Shown in pieces: positions 25,243-34,018 of a stretch of 38,335 bases of DNA. The stretch is from contig JAHEAT010000002.1 of assembly GCA_024642605.1 (NCBI GenBank), positions 1 through 38,335 of the forward strand, given 5' to 3'. Every line of letters starts with the position of its first letter. The stretch's first letter is position 1. Under the pieces are notes generated by a model. The model saw only the letters and a list, made by a program, of their open reading frames with translations, was not told the origin of the DNA and searched no databases. This stretch comes from Microbacteriaceae bacterium (GTDB lineage: Bacteria; Actinomycetota; Actinomycetes; Actinomycetales; Microbacteriaceae). Made by a program: the position numbers and the translations under genes.

Positions 25243-25248
25243 TTCACC

Positions 25249-26031
25249 ATGAATCTCGAGAGCCTGAGTGCGCTGGTTGCCCGCATCGACTACGTGGCAG
25301 TCACCGGTTCGACCAACGCCGATGTTGCGGCGGCTGCGCTCGTCGATGCTCAGGCGTGGCCCGATCTCTCGGTGCTAGCGTCGGGCGAGCAGACGGCCGG
25401 CCGAGGCCGAGCCGGTCGGGAGTGGGAGTCGCAAGCTGGTTCGTCGCTTTCGGTTTCGGTTCTTGTTCGCCCAAAACACGTTGCCATCGAGCACTACTCA
25501 TGGTTGCCGATTATGGCCGGGCTTGCCATGACGCGAGCGGTGGCAAAGTTGCTGCCCGAATCTGACGTGAGCCTCAAGTGGCCAAATGATGTTTTGGTCG
25601 GAGACAAAAAGATTTCGGGTGTGCTGAGTGAACTGCTCTCGGATGCCTCCGGCGTGGTGATCGGGGTTGGCCTCAACCTCACCCAGGCTCAAGAAGACCT
25701 ACCGATTGCCAATGCCACATCGCTTCGACTCGAGGGTGCAACCGTCTCGTTCGAAGCTGCACTTGAGGCATTTCTAATTGAGTTCATTGCGCTCTACACC
25801 GCCTTCGTAAATCACGGCGGCGACGCCGACGCGAGTGGGCTGCGCCGAGGCGCATCTGCCAAGTGCTCGAGCATCGGCCGAAGGGTTCGCGTGTTACTTC
25901 CCGGTGAACAGCAGATCGAGGGCAAGGGTATCGAGCTCGACCAGAGCGGGCGTATTTTGGTGGCCGTCGATGGCGAGCACCAGCTTCACGCCGTGGCAGC
26001 CGGCGACATCGTGCACTTGCGACACAATTAA
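25249..26031 (+). CDS. birA: Biotin-[acetyl-CoA-carboxylase] ligase
   Basis: A 260-residue biotin protein ligase that attaches biotin to the BCCP lysine of the carboxylase alpha chain. Motifs include GEQTAGRGRAGREW (biotinyl-AMP loop), KWPNDVLVGDKKISGVLSE and GVGLNL, followed by the small SH3-like C-terminal domain (GKGIELDQSGRILVAVDGEH). There is no N-terminal winged helix, so it should not repress transcription itself. Leaderless ATG at 25249. Divergent from accD and followed after 3 bases by the PH-domain gene. Confidence 0.96.
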   Translation: MNLESLSALVARIDYVAVTGSTNADVAAAALVDAQAWPDLSVLASGEQTAGRGRAGREWESQAGSSLSVSVLVRPKHVAIEHYSWLPIMAGLAMTRAVAKLLPESDVSLKWPNDVLVGDKKISGVLSELLSDASGVVIGVGLNLTQAQEDLPIANATSLRLEGATVSFEAALEAFLIEFIALYTAFVNHGGDADASGLRRGASAKCSSIGRRVRVLLPGEQQIEGKGIELDQSGRILVAVDGEHQLHAVAAGDIVHLRHN

Positions 26032-26034
26032 GCC

Positions 26035-26460
26035 GTGACCTTTCAACAGGAATTAGTCTTAGCCCGCATTCGTCAGCGCGCGAGCGTGCTGCTTTCGGCT
26101 CAGATTGCACTCTTTATTTGCGTGTTCGCTCTGTCGTTTATTTCGGGCAAGGTTTTTGACGCGTGGATTACGCTCACCGTCGAAATATTGGTGGCCCTTG
26201 TCGCGCTCATTTTTTGGTTGCTGCCAACTTGGCGTTACGCCACCACATTCATCGATGTCACGACCACCAGGATCGTTCAGCGCGGAGGGCTGTTTGCCAG
26301 AGTTAGGCGCGAAGTCAGCCACGGGCAAATTTTGGCCGTCGAACACTCACGCAAGCTGGGAATCGTGCTAACCGTGGCCGATGCCGAACCGATGGTGCTG
26401 TCAAAAACCCCCAAAAGCAAAGAACTCGCCGAAGAACTGCGTCGCACGCTGGCAAAATAG
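26035..26460 (+). CDS. Small membrane protein with bacterial PH (bPH2-like) domain
   Basis: A 141-residue protein with two membrane helices (about residues 18-36 and 43-62) followed by a PH-like beta domain (TTFIDVTTTRIVQRGGLFARVRREV region). The pattern of ITTxRIVxRxGLFxRxxxEV is characteristic of the bPH2/DUF304 family of actinobacterial membrane proteins. GTG start 3 bases after the birA stop codon, so it is probably translated with birA. The family's function is not established; a membrane-linked housekeeping role is likely. Confidence 0.82.
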   Translation: MTFQQELVLARIRQRASVLLSAQIALFICVFALSFISGKVFDAWITLTVEILVALVALIFWLLPTWRYATTFIDVTTTRIVQRGGLFARVRREVSHGQILAVEHSRKLGIVLTVADAEPMVLSKTPKSKELAEELRRTLAK

Positions 26461-26501
26461 AGGGGTAGCGCTTTTCTCGCTGCAAAGCCCGAGAGGAAAC
26501 C

Positions 26502-27641
26502 ATGAAACCACGCGTAGGCGTCATCGGTGGCGGCCAGTTGGCTCGCATGATGATCGTGCCAGCCGTGAATCTTGGTATCGAACTCAAGGTGCTTGCCGAA
26601 GCGCAAGACTCATCGGCCGCACTAGCCACCACGGCCGTGGGTGACTACAACCTGTTCGAAACCGTCGCGGAGTTCGCAAAGACCGTCGATGTCATCACGT
26701 TCGACCACGAGCATGTTCCGCTCGACACGCTCCGCCAGCTCGAGGCATCCGGGGTTTCTGTGCAGCCACCTTCGCGCGCTTTGGCTTTCGCTCAAAACAA
26801 ACTTCTCATGCGCCACCGACTTCACGAGCTGGGCTTGCCGATGCCGGTTTGGGCCGAAGTGAAAACCATCGAAGACCTGCAGGAGTTTCTAAACTCCAAC
26901 GGTGGCGAATGCATTCTGAAAACACCAATCGGCGGTTACGACGGCAAGGGTGTTCGCGTGATTCGTTCAATCGAAGATGCGCACGACTGGCTAGCGCCAG
27001 AGTTCTTGGCAGGCGTTGGTGGAGTTCTGTTGGCTGAAGAAAAGGTTGAGTTTGTTCGCGAGGTAGCGCAGCTGAGTGCTCGCACGCCCAGCGGTGAATG
27101 GCTCTCGTGGCCGCTGGTTCAAACCACGCAGCAGCACGGCGTTTGCGCCGAAGTTATTTCTCCGGCACCCGGCGCTAACGCCGAGACCATCGCCAAGGCC
27201 GCCGAAATCGCTCAACTCGTTGCCGAAGGCATCGGTGTTACCGGGGTTTTAGCTGTCGAGATGTTCGAAACGGCTAATGGCAGGTTGCTCATCAACGAGC
27301 TCGCCATGCGCCCGCACAACTCGGGCCACTTCAGCATCGAGGGTTCGGTCACCAGCCAGTTTGAGCAGCACCTTCGCGCGGTGCTCGACCTGCCACTTGG
27401 CGCAACCGATGCACGTGCAGAATGGGCCGTCATGGTCAACTTGTTGGGCACAGACGGCACTAATGATTTCGTCTCTGGCTACGCTGAGGCTTTAGCCGGG
27501 CATGGCACTGCCAAGGTGCACACCTACGGCAAGGGCGCTCGCAAGGGCCGAAAGATGGGGCACGTCACCGTCGTCGGCGACAATCTCCAAGCAGTAGCCG
27601 CCGAGGCGAATGCCACGGCACAGGCTTTGCTTCAGGGCTAA
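26502..27641 (+). CDS. purK: 5-(carboxyamino)imidazole ribonucleotide synthase
   Basis: A 379-residue ATP-grasp enzyme that carboxylates AIR to N5-CAIR in purine synthesis. It shows the N-terminal GGGQLARMM motif, the FDHEHVPLD segment, ILKTPIGGYDGKG in the ATP-binding domain, and ELAMRPHNSGHFSIEGSVTSQFEQHLRAV near the catalytic region. Length is normal. The ATG follows AGAGGA at good spacing. A CAAAAT at about 26453-26458 may be the -10 element. It forms a purK-purE pair with the next gene, which uses its product. Confidence 0.97.
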   Translation: MKPRVGVIGGGQLARMMIVPAVNLGIELKVLAEAQDSSAALATTAVGDYNLFETVAEFAKTVDVITFDHEHVPLDTLRQLEASGVSVQPPSRALAFAQNKLLMRHRLHELGLPMPVWAEVKTIEDLQEFLNSNGGECILKTPIGGYDGKGVRVIRSIEDAHDWLAPEFLAGVGGVLLAEEKVEFVREVAQLSARTPSGEWLSWPLVQTTQQHGVCAEVISPAPGANAETIAKAAEIAQLVAEGIGVTGVLAVEMFETANGRLLINELAMRPHNSGHFSIEGSVTSQFEQHLRAVLDLPLGATDARAEWAVMVNLLGTDGTNDFVSGYAEALAGHGTAKVHTYGKGARKGRKMGHVTVVGDNLQAVAAEANATAQALLQG

Positions 27642-27656
27642 ATCGGCGCTCACGCC

Positions 27657-27662
27657 TAAAAT
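27657..27662 (+). promoter_or_regulatory. Possible -10 element before purE
   Basis: TAAAAT, close to the -10 consensus, 55 bases before the purE start, in the 76-base purK-purE gap. No clear -35 element at 17 bases. It could allow separate purE transcription. Confidence 0.3.
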
Positions 27663-27707
27663 TACCTAGTGCGCTAAGCCCGATCGCGGTATGGGCGCAA
27701 CGAGATT

Positions 27708-27713
27708 AAGGAG
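27708..27713 (+). promoter_or_regulatory. Shine-Dalgarno of purE
   Basis: AAGGAG, 4 bases from the ATG at 27718. It selects this start over an in-frame ATG at 27691 that has no such site. Confidence 0.75.
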
Positions 27714-27717
27714 CAGC

Positions 27718-28212
27718 ATGTCTAACTTGCTCGTCGGCGTAGTCATGGGTTCAGACTCCGACTGGAGCGTCATGTCTGACGCAGTTCAGGTTCTAAAAGA
27801 CTTTGGTATCGAGGCCGAGGTCGAGGTTCTCTCGGCACACCGAACTCCCGAGCGCATGATCGAATGGGGTAAGGCTGCAGCTGGCCGCGGCATCAAGGTG
27901 ATCATCGCCGGCGCTGGCGGAGCCGCCCACCTGCCGGGCATGCTTGCCTCGGTAACCACACTTCCAGTCATCGGTGTTCCGGTGGCACTCGCCAAGCTAG
28001 ACGGCATGGACTCCCTACTTTCGATTGTGCAGATGCCAGCTGGCATCCCGGTTGCAACCGTTTCGATCGGTGGGGCCAAGAACGCCGGCATCCTCGCCGC
28101 TCGCATTCTCGGCGCTTTCGATTCTGCGCTTTCGGCCAAGCTCGACACCTTCGGCCAGTCGCTCAAAGATCAGGTTGCAGAGAAGAACGAGAAGCTGAAG
28201 TCGCAGCTGTGA
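27718..28212 (+). CDS. purE: 5-(carboxyamino)imidazole ribonucleotide mutase
   Basis: A 164-residue class I PurE that converts N5-CAIR to CAIR. Key segments are [19 protein letters not shown] (with the conserved His) and [11 protein letters not shown], all intact, followed by the [14 protein letters not shown] loop. The start at 27718 is set by an AAGGAG site. The last codon overlaps the start of the LCP gene (GTGA), an odd but common type of linkage between a purine gene and an envelope gene. Confidence 0.97.
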   Translation: MSNLLVGVVMGSDSDWSVMSDAVQVLKDFGIEAEVEVLSAHRTPERMIEWGKAAAGRGIKVIIAGAGGAAHLPGMLASVTTLPVIGVPVALAKLDGMDSLLSIVQMPAGIPVATVSIGGAKNAGILAARILGAFDSALSAKLDTFGQSLKDQVAEKNEKLKSQL

Positions 28213-29576
28213 GTTCGACCACACCAAAGCCTCAGGCAGCGCGCCAAAGCCCGTTTAGAAACGTCGACCGGGCAACACCCGAGCAACTTCGCACCAGGGC
28301 TTGGTGGCTTCTCGCCTTCACCCTCATAGTTCCGGGGCTGGCTCAGTTGGTCGGCGGCAACCGCAAACTCGCTCGCTTCGGGTTGCGCTCGACTCTCACA
28401 GTATGGGGGCTAATCGGTTTTCTTCTGGTTCTCGGGCTCGTCAACAAAGGCTGGGTCATCTGGCTGGTCACTCTGCCGTTCGTGGGCACCGTTATTTCCT
28501 GGGTACTTATTGCCTACGCCGTGATTTTCTTGGTTCTCGCATTCGACGCACTTCGACTTGCCCGCCTCGGGCGACTTTTTCAGCGCGACAAGTGGATTGC
28601 TCTCGGTTCATTCGTGTTGGTTGCATCGCTCGGTACCTATGCCATATCGGCGGCCGGCAACTTCGTTGGAGCTGGCACCGGGGCCATCGGTTCGATATTC
28701 AACCAGCAGGGTTTTACAGCACCAATCGATGGGCGCTACAACATCATGCTGCTAGGCTCCGACGCGGGCAGCGACCGTTTCGGTGTTCGCCCCGACTCGA
28801 TCTCGGTGGTGAGCATCGACGCCGCAACTGGCAAGACCGTGACCATCGGAATTCCCCGAAACCTGCAGAAGGTGCCGTTCTCGTCCGACTCACCGTTGTG
28901 GTCGGTGTATCCAAACGGCTGGTCTTGCGGCGTCGAATGTCTGATCAATGCGATCTATAAAGACACCATGGATAACCACCAGGATCTCTACCCGAACGCA
29001 GTCAAGCAGGGCAGCAATCCAGGTATCGAAGCTACCCGCGACGCCGTCGAAGGTGTCACCGGGCTAAAGATTCAGTCTTACGTTCAGATCGACATGAGCG
29101 AATTCGCGCGCCTTATCGATGCGCTGGGCGGTGTCGATATCGTGATCAAGCAAGACCTTCCAATCGGTGGGCAGCGCGACGATGGCTCAGACGCTTACGA
29201 ATGGTTGCGCGCGAGCGACACTGCACAGCACCTCGACGGGTACCACGCCCTCTGGTACGGAAGGTCTCGCCACGGAACCAGCGACTACGACCGCATGGCT
29301 CGCCAACAGCAGATTCAGCAGGCCATTCTTAAGCAGATGGACCCAGCCAACGTGCTCAGCCGTTTCGAGCAGATTGCTTCGGCTTCGAAGCAACTAGTGA
29401 TGACCGACATTCCGGTTGGAATGCTTTCGAGCTATGTAGAGATGGCTGCGAAGGCGAAGAAACTCGGAATCAAAACTCTCGGGCTAGTGCCGAAAAACGG
29501 ATTCGAACCAGATGTACCCGACTACAACAAGATTCACAACGCCGTGAGAACTTTTATTGCCAAAGGTAAACTTTGA
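28209..29576 (+). CDS. LytR-CpsA-Psr family protein with multi-helix N-terminus
   Basis: A 455-residue LCP-family protein. The family attaches wall glycopolymers to peptidoglycan from lipid carriers. The N-terminal 150 residues contain four or five predicted helices ([15 protein letters not shown] and following), rather than the single anchor of the shortest LCP proteins. The LCP catalytic domain starts near residue 175 with [19 protein letters not shown] and includes the arginine-rich pyrophosphate-binding elements GIPRN and [21 protein letters not shown] start overlapping the purE stop. It lies directly before the polysaccharide ABC exporter genes, consistent with attachment of the exported polymer. 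Confidence 0.93.
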   Translation: MSSTTPKPQAARQSPFRNVDRATPEQLRTRAWWLLAFTLIVPGLAQLVGGNRKLARFGLRSTLTVWGLIGFLLVLGLVNKGWVIWLVTLPFVGTVISWVLIAYAVIFLVLAFDALRLARLGRLFQRDKWIALGSFVLVASLGTYAISAAGNFVGAGTGAIGSIFNQQGFTAPIDGRYNIMLLGSDAGSDRFGVRPDSISVVSIDAATGKTVTIGIPRNLQKVPFSSDSPLWSVYPNGWSCGVECLINAIYKDTMDNHQDLYPNAVKQGSNPGIEATRDAVEGVTGLKIQSYVQIDMSEFARLIDALGGVDIVIKQDLPIGGQRDDGSDAYEWLRASDTAQHLDGYHALWYGRSRHGTSDYDRMARQQQIQQAILKQMDPANVLSRFEQIASASKQLVMTDIPVGMLSSYVEMAAKAKKLGIKTLGLVPKNGFEPDVPDYNKIHNAVRTFIAKGKL

Positions 29577-29616
29577 TGAGAAGTCGAAGATTGTTCGCTG
29601 AACATCGGAGGAACCA

Positions 29617-30465
29617 GTGAGCCTTGCGGAGTTTGCCGCAGCGCACGGGCTGAAGCGCATTGGCGCCCGGCCTCCATTTTGGCAATACCTAAAAGAAACG
29701 TGGCAACGTCGGGGTTTCGCTTGGACGCTGTCTACCTACACAAACGAAGCTTCTCACGCGCAAACGCGACTCGGTGGTTGGTGGAACCTGTTGCTCCCCA
29801 CCATCCAAGCCGGCACCTACGGCCTGATCTTCGGTCTCATTCTCGGCAGCAGCCGACCGCACAACTTTCTACCGTTTCTGTTCACCGGAGTTTTTCTGTT
29901 CTCATTCATGAGCGGAAGTTTTCAAAGCGGAGCTTCGTCGATTACCGGTAATGCCGGGTTGGTTAAAAGCCTCACGTTTCCTCGTGCGCTACTTCCACTT
30001 TCGACGGTAATTCAGCAAGTTATCAACTTCTGGCCCCAACTGGGCTTACTCGTCGCGACACTGCTGATTACCGGCAACCCGATTACCTGGGATTGGCTGC
30101 TGATGCCAGTTTTGGTTGTTCTGATGATTTCGTTCTGTTTCGGGTTAGCGCTTTTTTCGGCGAGACTAAATGCCCAGGCGCGAGACCTAGGAAAACTGAT
30201 TCCTTTTGTGGTGCGCATTGCGTTTTACGTGAGCGGAGTCTTTTTTGCCGTCGATCGCGTACTCGGCCGGTGGCCCGAGGTGTTAGCCGTTTTCAAGTTC
30301 AATCCGTTCTACGATTTCATTCAGCTTGCGCGCGGTTTGCTAGTGCAGGGCTACGAACCTTCTCTAGAACTTTGGCTGCTCTGCATCGGTTGGGCCATCT
30401 TCATGCCGGCGTTCGGTTTGGTCTTCTTTTGGAAGGCCGAGGAGGTGTACGGTCGCGATGACTGA
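29617..30465 (+). CDS. ABC-2 type polysaccharide export permease (TagG/Wzm-like)
   Basis: A 282-residue integral membrane protein with about six predicted helices, matching permeases that export teichoic acid or O-antigen-like polymers. The N-terminal polar segment (KETWQRRGFAWTLSTYTNEASHAQTRLG) is followed by the ABC-2 core and ends in a helix of the LVFFWKAEE type. GGAGGA lies 5 bases before the GTG start. It overlaps the ATPase gene by 8 bases, so the two form one transporter. With the LCP protein, glycosyltransferase and glycerophosphotransferase genes it points to a wall polymer export pathway. Confidence 0.92.
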   Translation: MSLAEFAAAHGLKRIGARPPFWQYLKETWQRRGFAWTLSTYTNEASHAQTRLGGWWNLLLPTIQAGTYGLIFGLILGSSRPHNFLPFLFTGVFLFSFMSGSFQSGASSITGNAGLVKSLTFPRALLPLSTVIQQVINFWPQLGLLVATLLITGNPITWDWLLMPVLVVLMISFCFGLALFSARLNAQARDLGKLIPFVVRIAFYVSGVFFAVDRVLGRWPEVLAVFKFNPFYDFIQLARGLLVQGYEPSLELWLLCIGWAIFMPAFGLVFFWKAEEVYGRDD

Positions 30466-31264
30466 CAACCTACAAAATGATGCTCCGACGCCAGCACTCG
30501 AAACCGCAGAACGAGTGCCTGTTGTCGTGGTCGATGGCGTTGACGTTATCTATCAGGTTTACGCCTCGGGCAAACGGGCCAACAAATACAACGGAGCCAC
30601 CGCAAAGAAGGCAGGGCGAAATCAACTTCGCCAGGTTCACGCCGTAAAGAATGTTTCGTTCACTGTCTACAAGGGTGAAACCGTTGGAATCATCGGAACC
30701 AACGGCTCGGGCAAGTCGAGCTTGCTGCGTGCGGTTGCAGGTTTGACACAACCGGCCAACGGTGCGGTTTACGCATCGGCAAGACCCGTGCTTCTGGGCG
30801 TAGGTGGAGTTCTGATGCCTGCACTGTCGGGTGAAAAGAACATTTTCCTCGGTGGCCTAGCCATGGGTTACAGCCGAAAAGACTCCGAAGAGCTCGCACC
30901 GGCCATCACCGAATTCGCCGGGCTAGAAGAATTCATCGACCTACCGATGCGCACCTACTCTTCGGGAATGTCAGCCCGTCTCAGATTCGCCATCGCGTCT
31001 TCGCGTAGCCACGACATCATGATCATCGATGAGGCTCTCTCAGTGGGCGACCAGCAGTTTAGAAAGCGCAGCGAAGCCCGCATGCGTGAGATGCGAGAAA
31101 ATGCCGGCACCGTGTTCTTGGTTAGCCACAGCATGACCTCCATTCTCGACACCTGCAGCCGAGTCATTTGGCTTGAGAAGGGTGTCTTGCGCATGGACGG
31201 CGACCCTAAAGAAGTGTGTGCCGCCTACAACGAGTACACCGGCGTCAAGACGATCGACGACTAA
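30458..31264 (+). CDS. ABC transporter ATPase for polysaccharide export (TagH/Wzt-like)
   Basis: A 268-residue ATPase. Walker A GTNGSGKSSLL lies near residue 80, the LSGEKNI region and signature SSGMSARLRFAI near residue 168, Walker B IMIIDEA near 187, and a switch histidine in VSHSM. A loop after the first strand contains an insertion (about residues 35-55, rich in Lys) found in polysaccharide exporters of this type. It lacks the long C-terminal carbohydrate-binding domain of Wzt, which resembles TagH-like short forms. It overlaps the permease gene and is followed after 3 bases by the glycosyltransferase gene. Confidence 0.94.
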   Translation: MTDNLQNDAPTPALETAERVPVVVVDGVDVIYQVYASGKRANKYNGATAKKAGRNQLRQVHAVKNVSFTVYKGETVGIIGTNGSGKSSLLRAVAGLTQPANGAVYASARPVLLGVGGVLMPALSGEKNIFLGGLAMGYSRKDSEELAPAITEFAGLEEFIDLPMRTYSSGMSARLRFAIASSRSHDIMIIDEALSVGDQQFRKRSEARMREMRENAGTVFLVSHSMTSILDTCSRVIWLEKGVLRMDGDPKEVCAAYNEYTGVKTIDD

Positions 31265-31267
31265 ATC

Positions 31268-32275
31268 ATGGCCACCCCAAAGGCCCTTCCTGCAATAAGC
31301 GTTATTTTGCCGGTGCTCAACGAGCAAGACCATTTGCGCGCCGCAGTCGAATCGGTGCTGTCGCAAAAGTACTCAAGCGAAATCGAGATTCTCATTGCAC
31401 TCGGCCCGTCAACCGATCAGACCGATGAGGTTGCCGCCGACCTGGCCGCCGCCGATCCGCGCATCCGTTTGGTGCCAAACCCGCTCGGCACGACCACCAT
31501 CGGCATGAACCAGTGCGTTCGCCAGGCCAAGCACGACGTAGTGGTGCGGGTCGACGCCCACAGCGAGCTCGGCGAAAACTATCTAACCCGCGGTGTCGAG
31601 ATTCTGCTCGAGACCGGTTCAGATGAAGTTGGCGGCATCATGGCAGCAGCCGGCCGCAGCGCATTTCAGAAGGCCGTCGCTTGGGCTTACACCAGTCGCT
31701 TCGGCGTGGGTGGCGCGAGTTACCACGTCGGGGGTGCGGCTGGCGAGGCCGAATCGGCATACCTCGGCATTTTTCTCAAGGATGCACTGACCCGGGTTGG
31801 CGGTTACGACGAGTCGATCATCCGAGGCGAGGATTGGGATCTAGCCCAGCGCATTAAAGCCTCCGGCGGCAAGATTTGGTTTAGCCCAGAACTGCGGGTT
31901 ACTTACTGGCCGCGCGGTCGTTTTGACCTGCTGGTGAAGCAGTTTTGGTCAACGGGGGTTTGGCGGGGCGACCTAACCCGACGGAATTTTGCGGCCGCTT
32001 CAAAGCGTTACTTCGCACCGCCAATGATGGTGTTGGTGGTTCTAGCCGGGTTGGTTGGTTTGGCATTTGGGCTCACCGCAGGAATCATTCCACTTGCCGG
32101 TTACCTCGCCGCGGTTGCGCTTTTGGCGGCCAGTGCACCAGACGCATCTCTCAAAACGCGCGTCGCGATTCTTGTGGTTCTACCAACCATTCACTTTGCC
32201 TGGGGAAGCGGTTTTTGGCGCGGGTTACTGTTGCGCGCAGCCGGCACCCTCGACCGTTCTCGAGTCACCAAATGA
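31268..32275 (+). CDS. Family 2 glycosyltransferase with C-terminal membrane segments
   Basis: A 335-residue GT-A glycosyltransferase. The N-terminal SVILPVLNEQDHLRAAVESV nucleotide-binding segment, the DAHSE metal-type motif (VVVRVDAHSELG) and GEDWDLAQRI with the general-base region are all present. C-terminal residues 245-310 hold two or three membrane helices. It overlaps the next gene by 4 bases (ATGA). It probably adds a sugar to a lipid-linked intermediate of the polymer exported by the preceding ABC transporter. Donor and acceptor cannot be read from sequence. Confidence 0.91.
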   Translation: MATPKALPAISVILPVLNEQDHLRAAVESVLSQKYSSEIEILIALGPSTDQTDEVAADLAAADPRIRLVPNPLGTTTIGMNQCVRQAKHDVVVRVDAHSELGENYLTRGVEILLETGSDEVGGIMAAAGRSAFQKAVAWAYTSRFGVGGASYHVGGAAGEAESAYLGIFLKDALTRVGGYDESIIRGEDWDLAQRIKASGGKIWFSPELRVTYWPRGRFDLLVKQFWSTGVWRGDLTRRNFAAASKRYFAPPMMVLVVLAGLVGLAFGLTAGIIPLAGYLAAVALLAASAPDASLKTRVAILVVLPTIHFAWGSGFWRGLLLRAAGTLDRSRVTK

Positions 32276-33441
32276 GTTGGCAAAAGTTTCTCTCACCTTC
32301 ACGCGTTCTCGGCGCGGTTCGTCGTCGCGCACTTTTGTATGTTCGCAAGCTGCAATATCGGCCAGGCGCGCAACCGCTCAAAGAGGCGGTGCTTTTCGAG
32401 GCATTCGAAGGCAAGATAATCGGCGATAACTCACTCGACATTTATCTTGAACTTCAAAAACGTCACCCCGAACTCGAATACTTCTGGACCATCAAGAAGG
32501 GCGTGCAAGCCCCGGCTGGCAGCACGGGGGTGCTCTACGGGACATCCGAGTGGTTTAGGGCCATGGCAACTTGCCGCTACCTCGTGAATAACTCGAACTT
32601 TCCTTGGTACTTCAAGAAGGTGCCCGGTCAGGTTTACCTGCAGGCTTGGCACGGCACACCTTTGAAGCGGCTGGGTCGCGACGTTGCCGTATCTCAAATG
32701 AGCAAGGCATACCTGCAAACCATGGATCGCGAGGCTGCCGCCTGGGATTACCTGGTGACACCCAACGCCTATTGCAAAGGGGTCTTTCCTTCGGCGTTCG
32801 GCTACCGCGGCAACATGATTCTCACCGGCTACCCGCGCAACGACCGGCTCAGCAGCACCACGGGCGAGCAGCGTCAGGCCATTCGCGAACGCATCGGTGT
32901 TTCAGACCCATCGATAAAACTCGTGCTTTACGCACCAACCTGGCGAGAATTCAAGCGCACGGCAACCGGCAACTGGGACACCATCAATTTCATTGCGCCC
33001 GACGCCGAGCTACCTACTGGGTTTCAACTTTTGTTTCGCGGACACCACAACACCCATGCCGCACATTCGCAAAAGGTTGCCGGCAACGCCATTGATGTGA
33101 CTAAATACGACGATGTCACCGACCTCTACCTTGCCGCCGATGTCTTGGTAACCGACTACTCGTCGGTGATGTTCGACTACACGATTACCGGCAAGCCGAT
33201 TATGTTCTTGGCCCCCGACCTTGAGCGCTACCGCGCCGAACGCGGGTTCTACCTTGACTATGAGAATGAAGTGCCAGGCCCAATCTTCGATTCATCACAA
33301 GAGTTAATTGATTCACTTGCCCGACTAGACCTTTTTTCTAAACAGTACGAGGCTAAATATCGGGCCTGGCAGCAGAAATTCAATCACCTAGAAGATGGTC
33401 GTGCCGCTGCTCGCGTGGTCGACATCGTCTGGGGTGCCTAA
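32272..33441 (+). CDS. CDP-glycerol glycerophosphotransferase family protein (TagB/TagF-like)
   Basis: A 389-residue protein of the Glyphos_transf family, which transfers polyol phosphate units from CDP-alcohols to build teichoic-acid-type chains. Conserved elements are LQAWHGTPLKRLGRD, LLFRGHHNTH, and the C-terminal DLYLAADVLVTDYSSVMFDYTITGKPI with the phosphate-binding Ser and Asp. The ATG at 32272 overlaps the glycosyltransferase stop (ATGA); a longer in-frame reading starting at 31945 lies inside that gene and is not real. The donor could be CDP-glycerol or another CDP-alcohol such as ribitol; I cannot tell. Confidence 0.92.
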   Translation: MSWQKFLSPSRVLGAVRRRALLYVRKLQYRPGAQPLKEAVLFEAFEGKIIGDNSLDIYLELQKRHPELEYFWTIKKGVQAPAGSTGVLYGTSEWFRAMATCRYLVNNSNFPWYFKKVPGQVYLQAWHGTPLKRLGRDVAVSQMSKAYLQTMDREAAAWDYLVTPNAYCKGVFPSAFGYRGNMILTGYPRNDRLSSTTGEQRQAIRERIGVSDPSIKLVLYAPTWREFKRTATGNWDTINFIAPDAELPTGFQLLFRGHHNTHAAHSQKVAGNAIDVTKYDDVTDLYLAADVLVTDYSSVMFDYTITGKPIMFLAPDLERYRAERGFYLDYENEVPGPIFDSSQELIDSLARLDLFSKQYEAKYRAWQQKFNHLEDGRAAARVVDIVWGA

Positions 33442-33464
33442 GGTCGATTCTCAGCCTTAAAAGT

Positions 33465-33470
33465 TAGGCT
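33465..33470 (+). promoter_or_regulatory. Possible -10 element before the lipoprotein gene
   Basis: TAGGCT in the 85-base gap after the glycerophosphotransferase gene. It would start transcription near 33477, giving a leader of about 50 bases. No clear -35 element. Confidence 0.3.
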
Positions 33471-33475
33471 TAAAA

Positions 33476-33490
33476 CGCTCAAGCTGAGCG
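33476..33490. promoter_or_regulatory. Palindrome next to the putative promoter of the lipoprotein/LysM genes
   Basis: CGCTCA-AGC-TGAGCG, a perfect 6-bp inverted repeat. It begins 6 bases downstream of the TAGGCT hexamer, overlapping the expected transcription start. It could be an operator or a 5' leader hairpin. No protein is known to me for this site. Confidence 0.3.
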
Positions 33491-33526
33491 ACTTGGTCGG
33501 TTCTTGAGACCTCGGGAGGATATCTG

Positions 33527-34012
33527 GTGAAGAAACTTCTAATTGTTATCGCGCTAGCGTCTGCAACTCTCACCTTGAGTGGCTGCGACGTTTTCTACCC
33601 GCACTCAACTCAGAGCCCAACCCCAAGCGACAGCGCGAGCCCAACCGAAACCCCAACGGTCGATCCATCCGAGACTCCATCGGCAACACCAACCCAAACG
33701 GCAATCGTTCGCCAAAAGGCTGTGGTTCGCGTGATTCAAAGCTCGGCCGATGCAGGGGCTGGCAGCATCTCGGTGGTGGCCGAGGTTGCCGATATTTCTG
33801 AAGACGGCGGTAGTTGCACGCTGATTGTTACCCAGGGGTCAGTGACCCGTCAGGTAACCGCCAAGGCCGAAAGCAATGTCACCGACACCCAGTGCTACCC
33901 ACTGAGCCTGCCTTATGCCGGTTTCGCAAGTGGCGAGGCAAAGTTTGAAGTCAGATACGACTCGGTTTATTACCTCGGCTCATCTGCCGGAAACCCAATC
34001 ACAATTCCCTAA
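33527..34012 (+). CDS. Small lipoprotein with Ser/Thr/Pro-rich linker
   Basis: A 161-residue lipoprotein of unknown function. The signal peptide ends in the lipobox LSGC, with Cys near residue 20, so it should be anchored to the outer face of the membrane. A linker of about 30 residues rich in Ser, Thr and Pro (SPTPSDSASPTETPTVD) follows, then a C-terminal domain of about 100 residues containing two cysteines that could pair (GGSCTLIV, DTQCYP). GTG start with GGGAGGA at proper spacing. It lies 6 bases before the LysM protein gene, so the two are probably cotranscribed and may act together at the wall. Confidence 0.83.
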   Translation: MKKLLIVIALASATLTLSGCDVFYPHSTQSPTPSDSASPTETPTVDPSETPSATPTQTAIVRQKAVVRVIQSSADAGAGSISVVAEVADISEDGGSCTLIVTQGSVTRQVTAKAESNVTDTQCYPLSLPYAGFASGEAKFEVRYDSVYYLGSSAGNPITIP

Positions 34013-34018
34013 CCGCGC

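Noticed and set aside
31945..32271. Longer in-frame start for the glycerophosphotransferase
   Set aside because: The extra 109 residues lie inside the glycosyltransferase gene and have no domain; the ATG at 32272 overlaps the stop as ATGA and opens at the conserved N-terminus.
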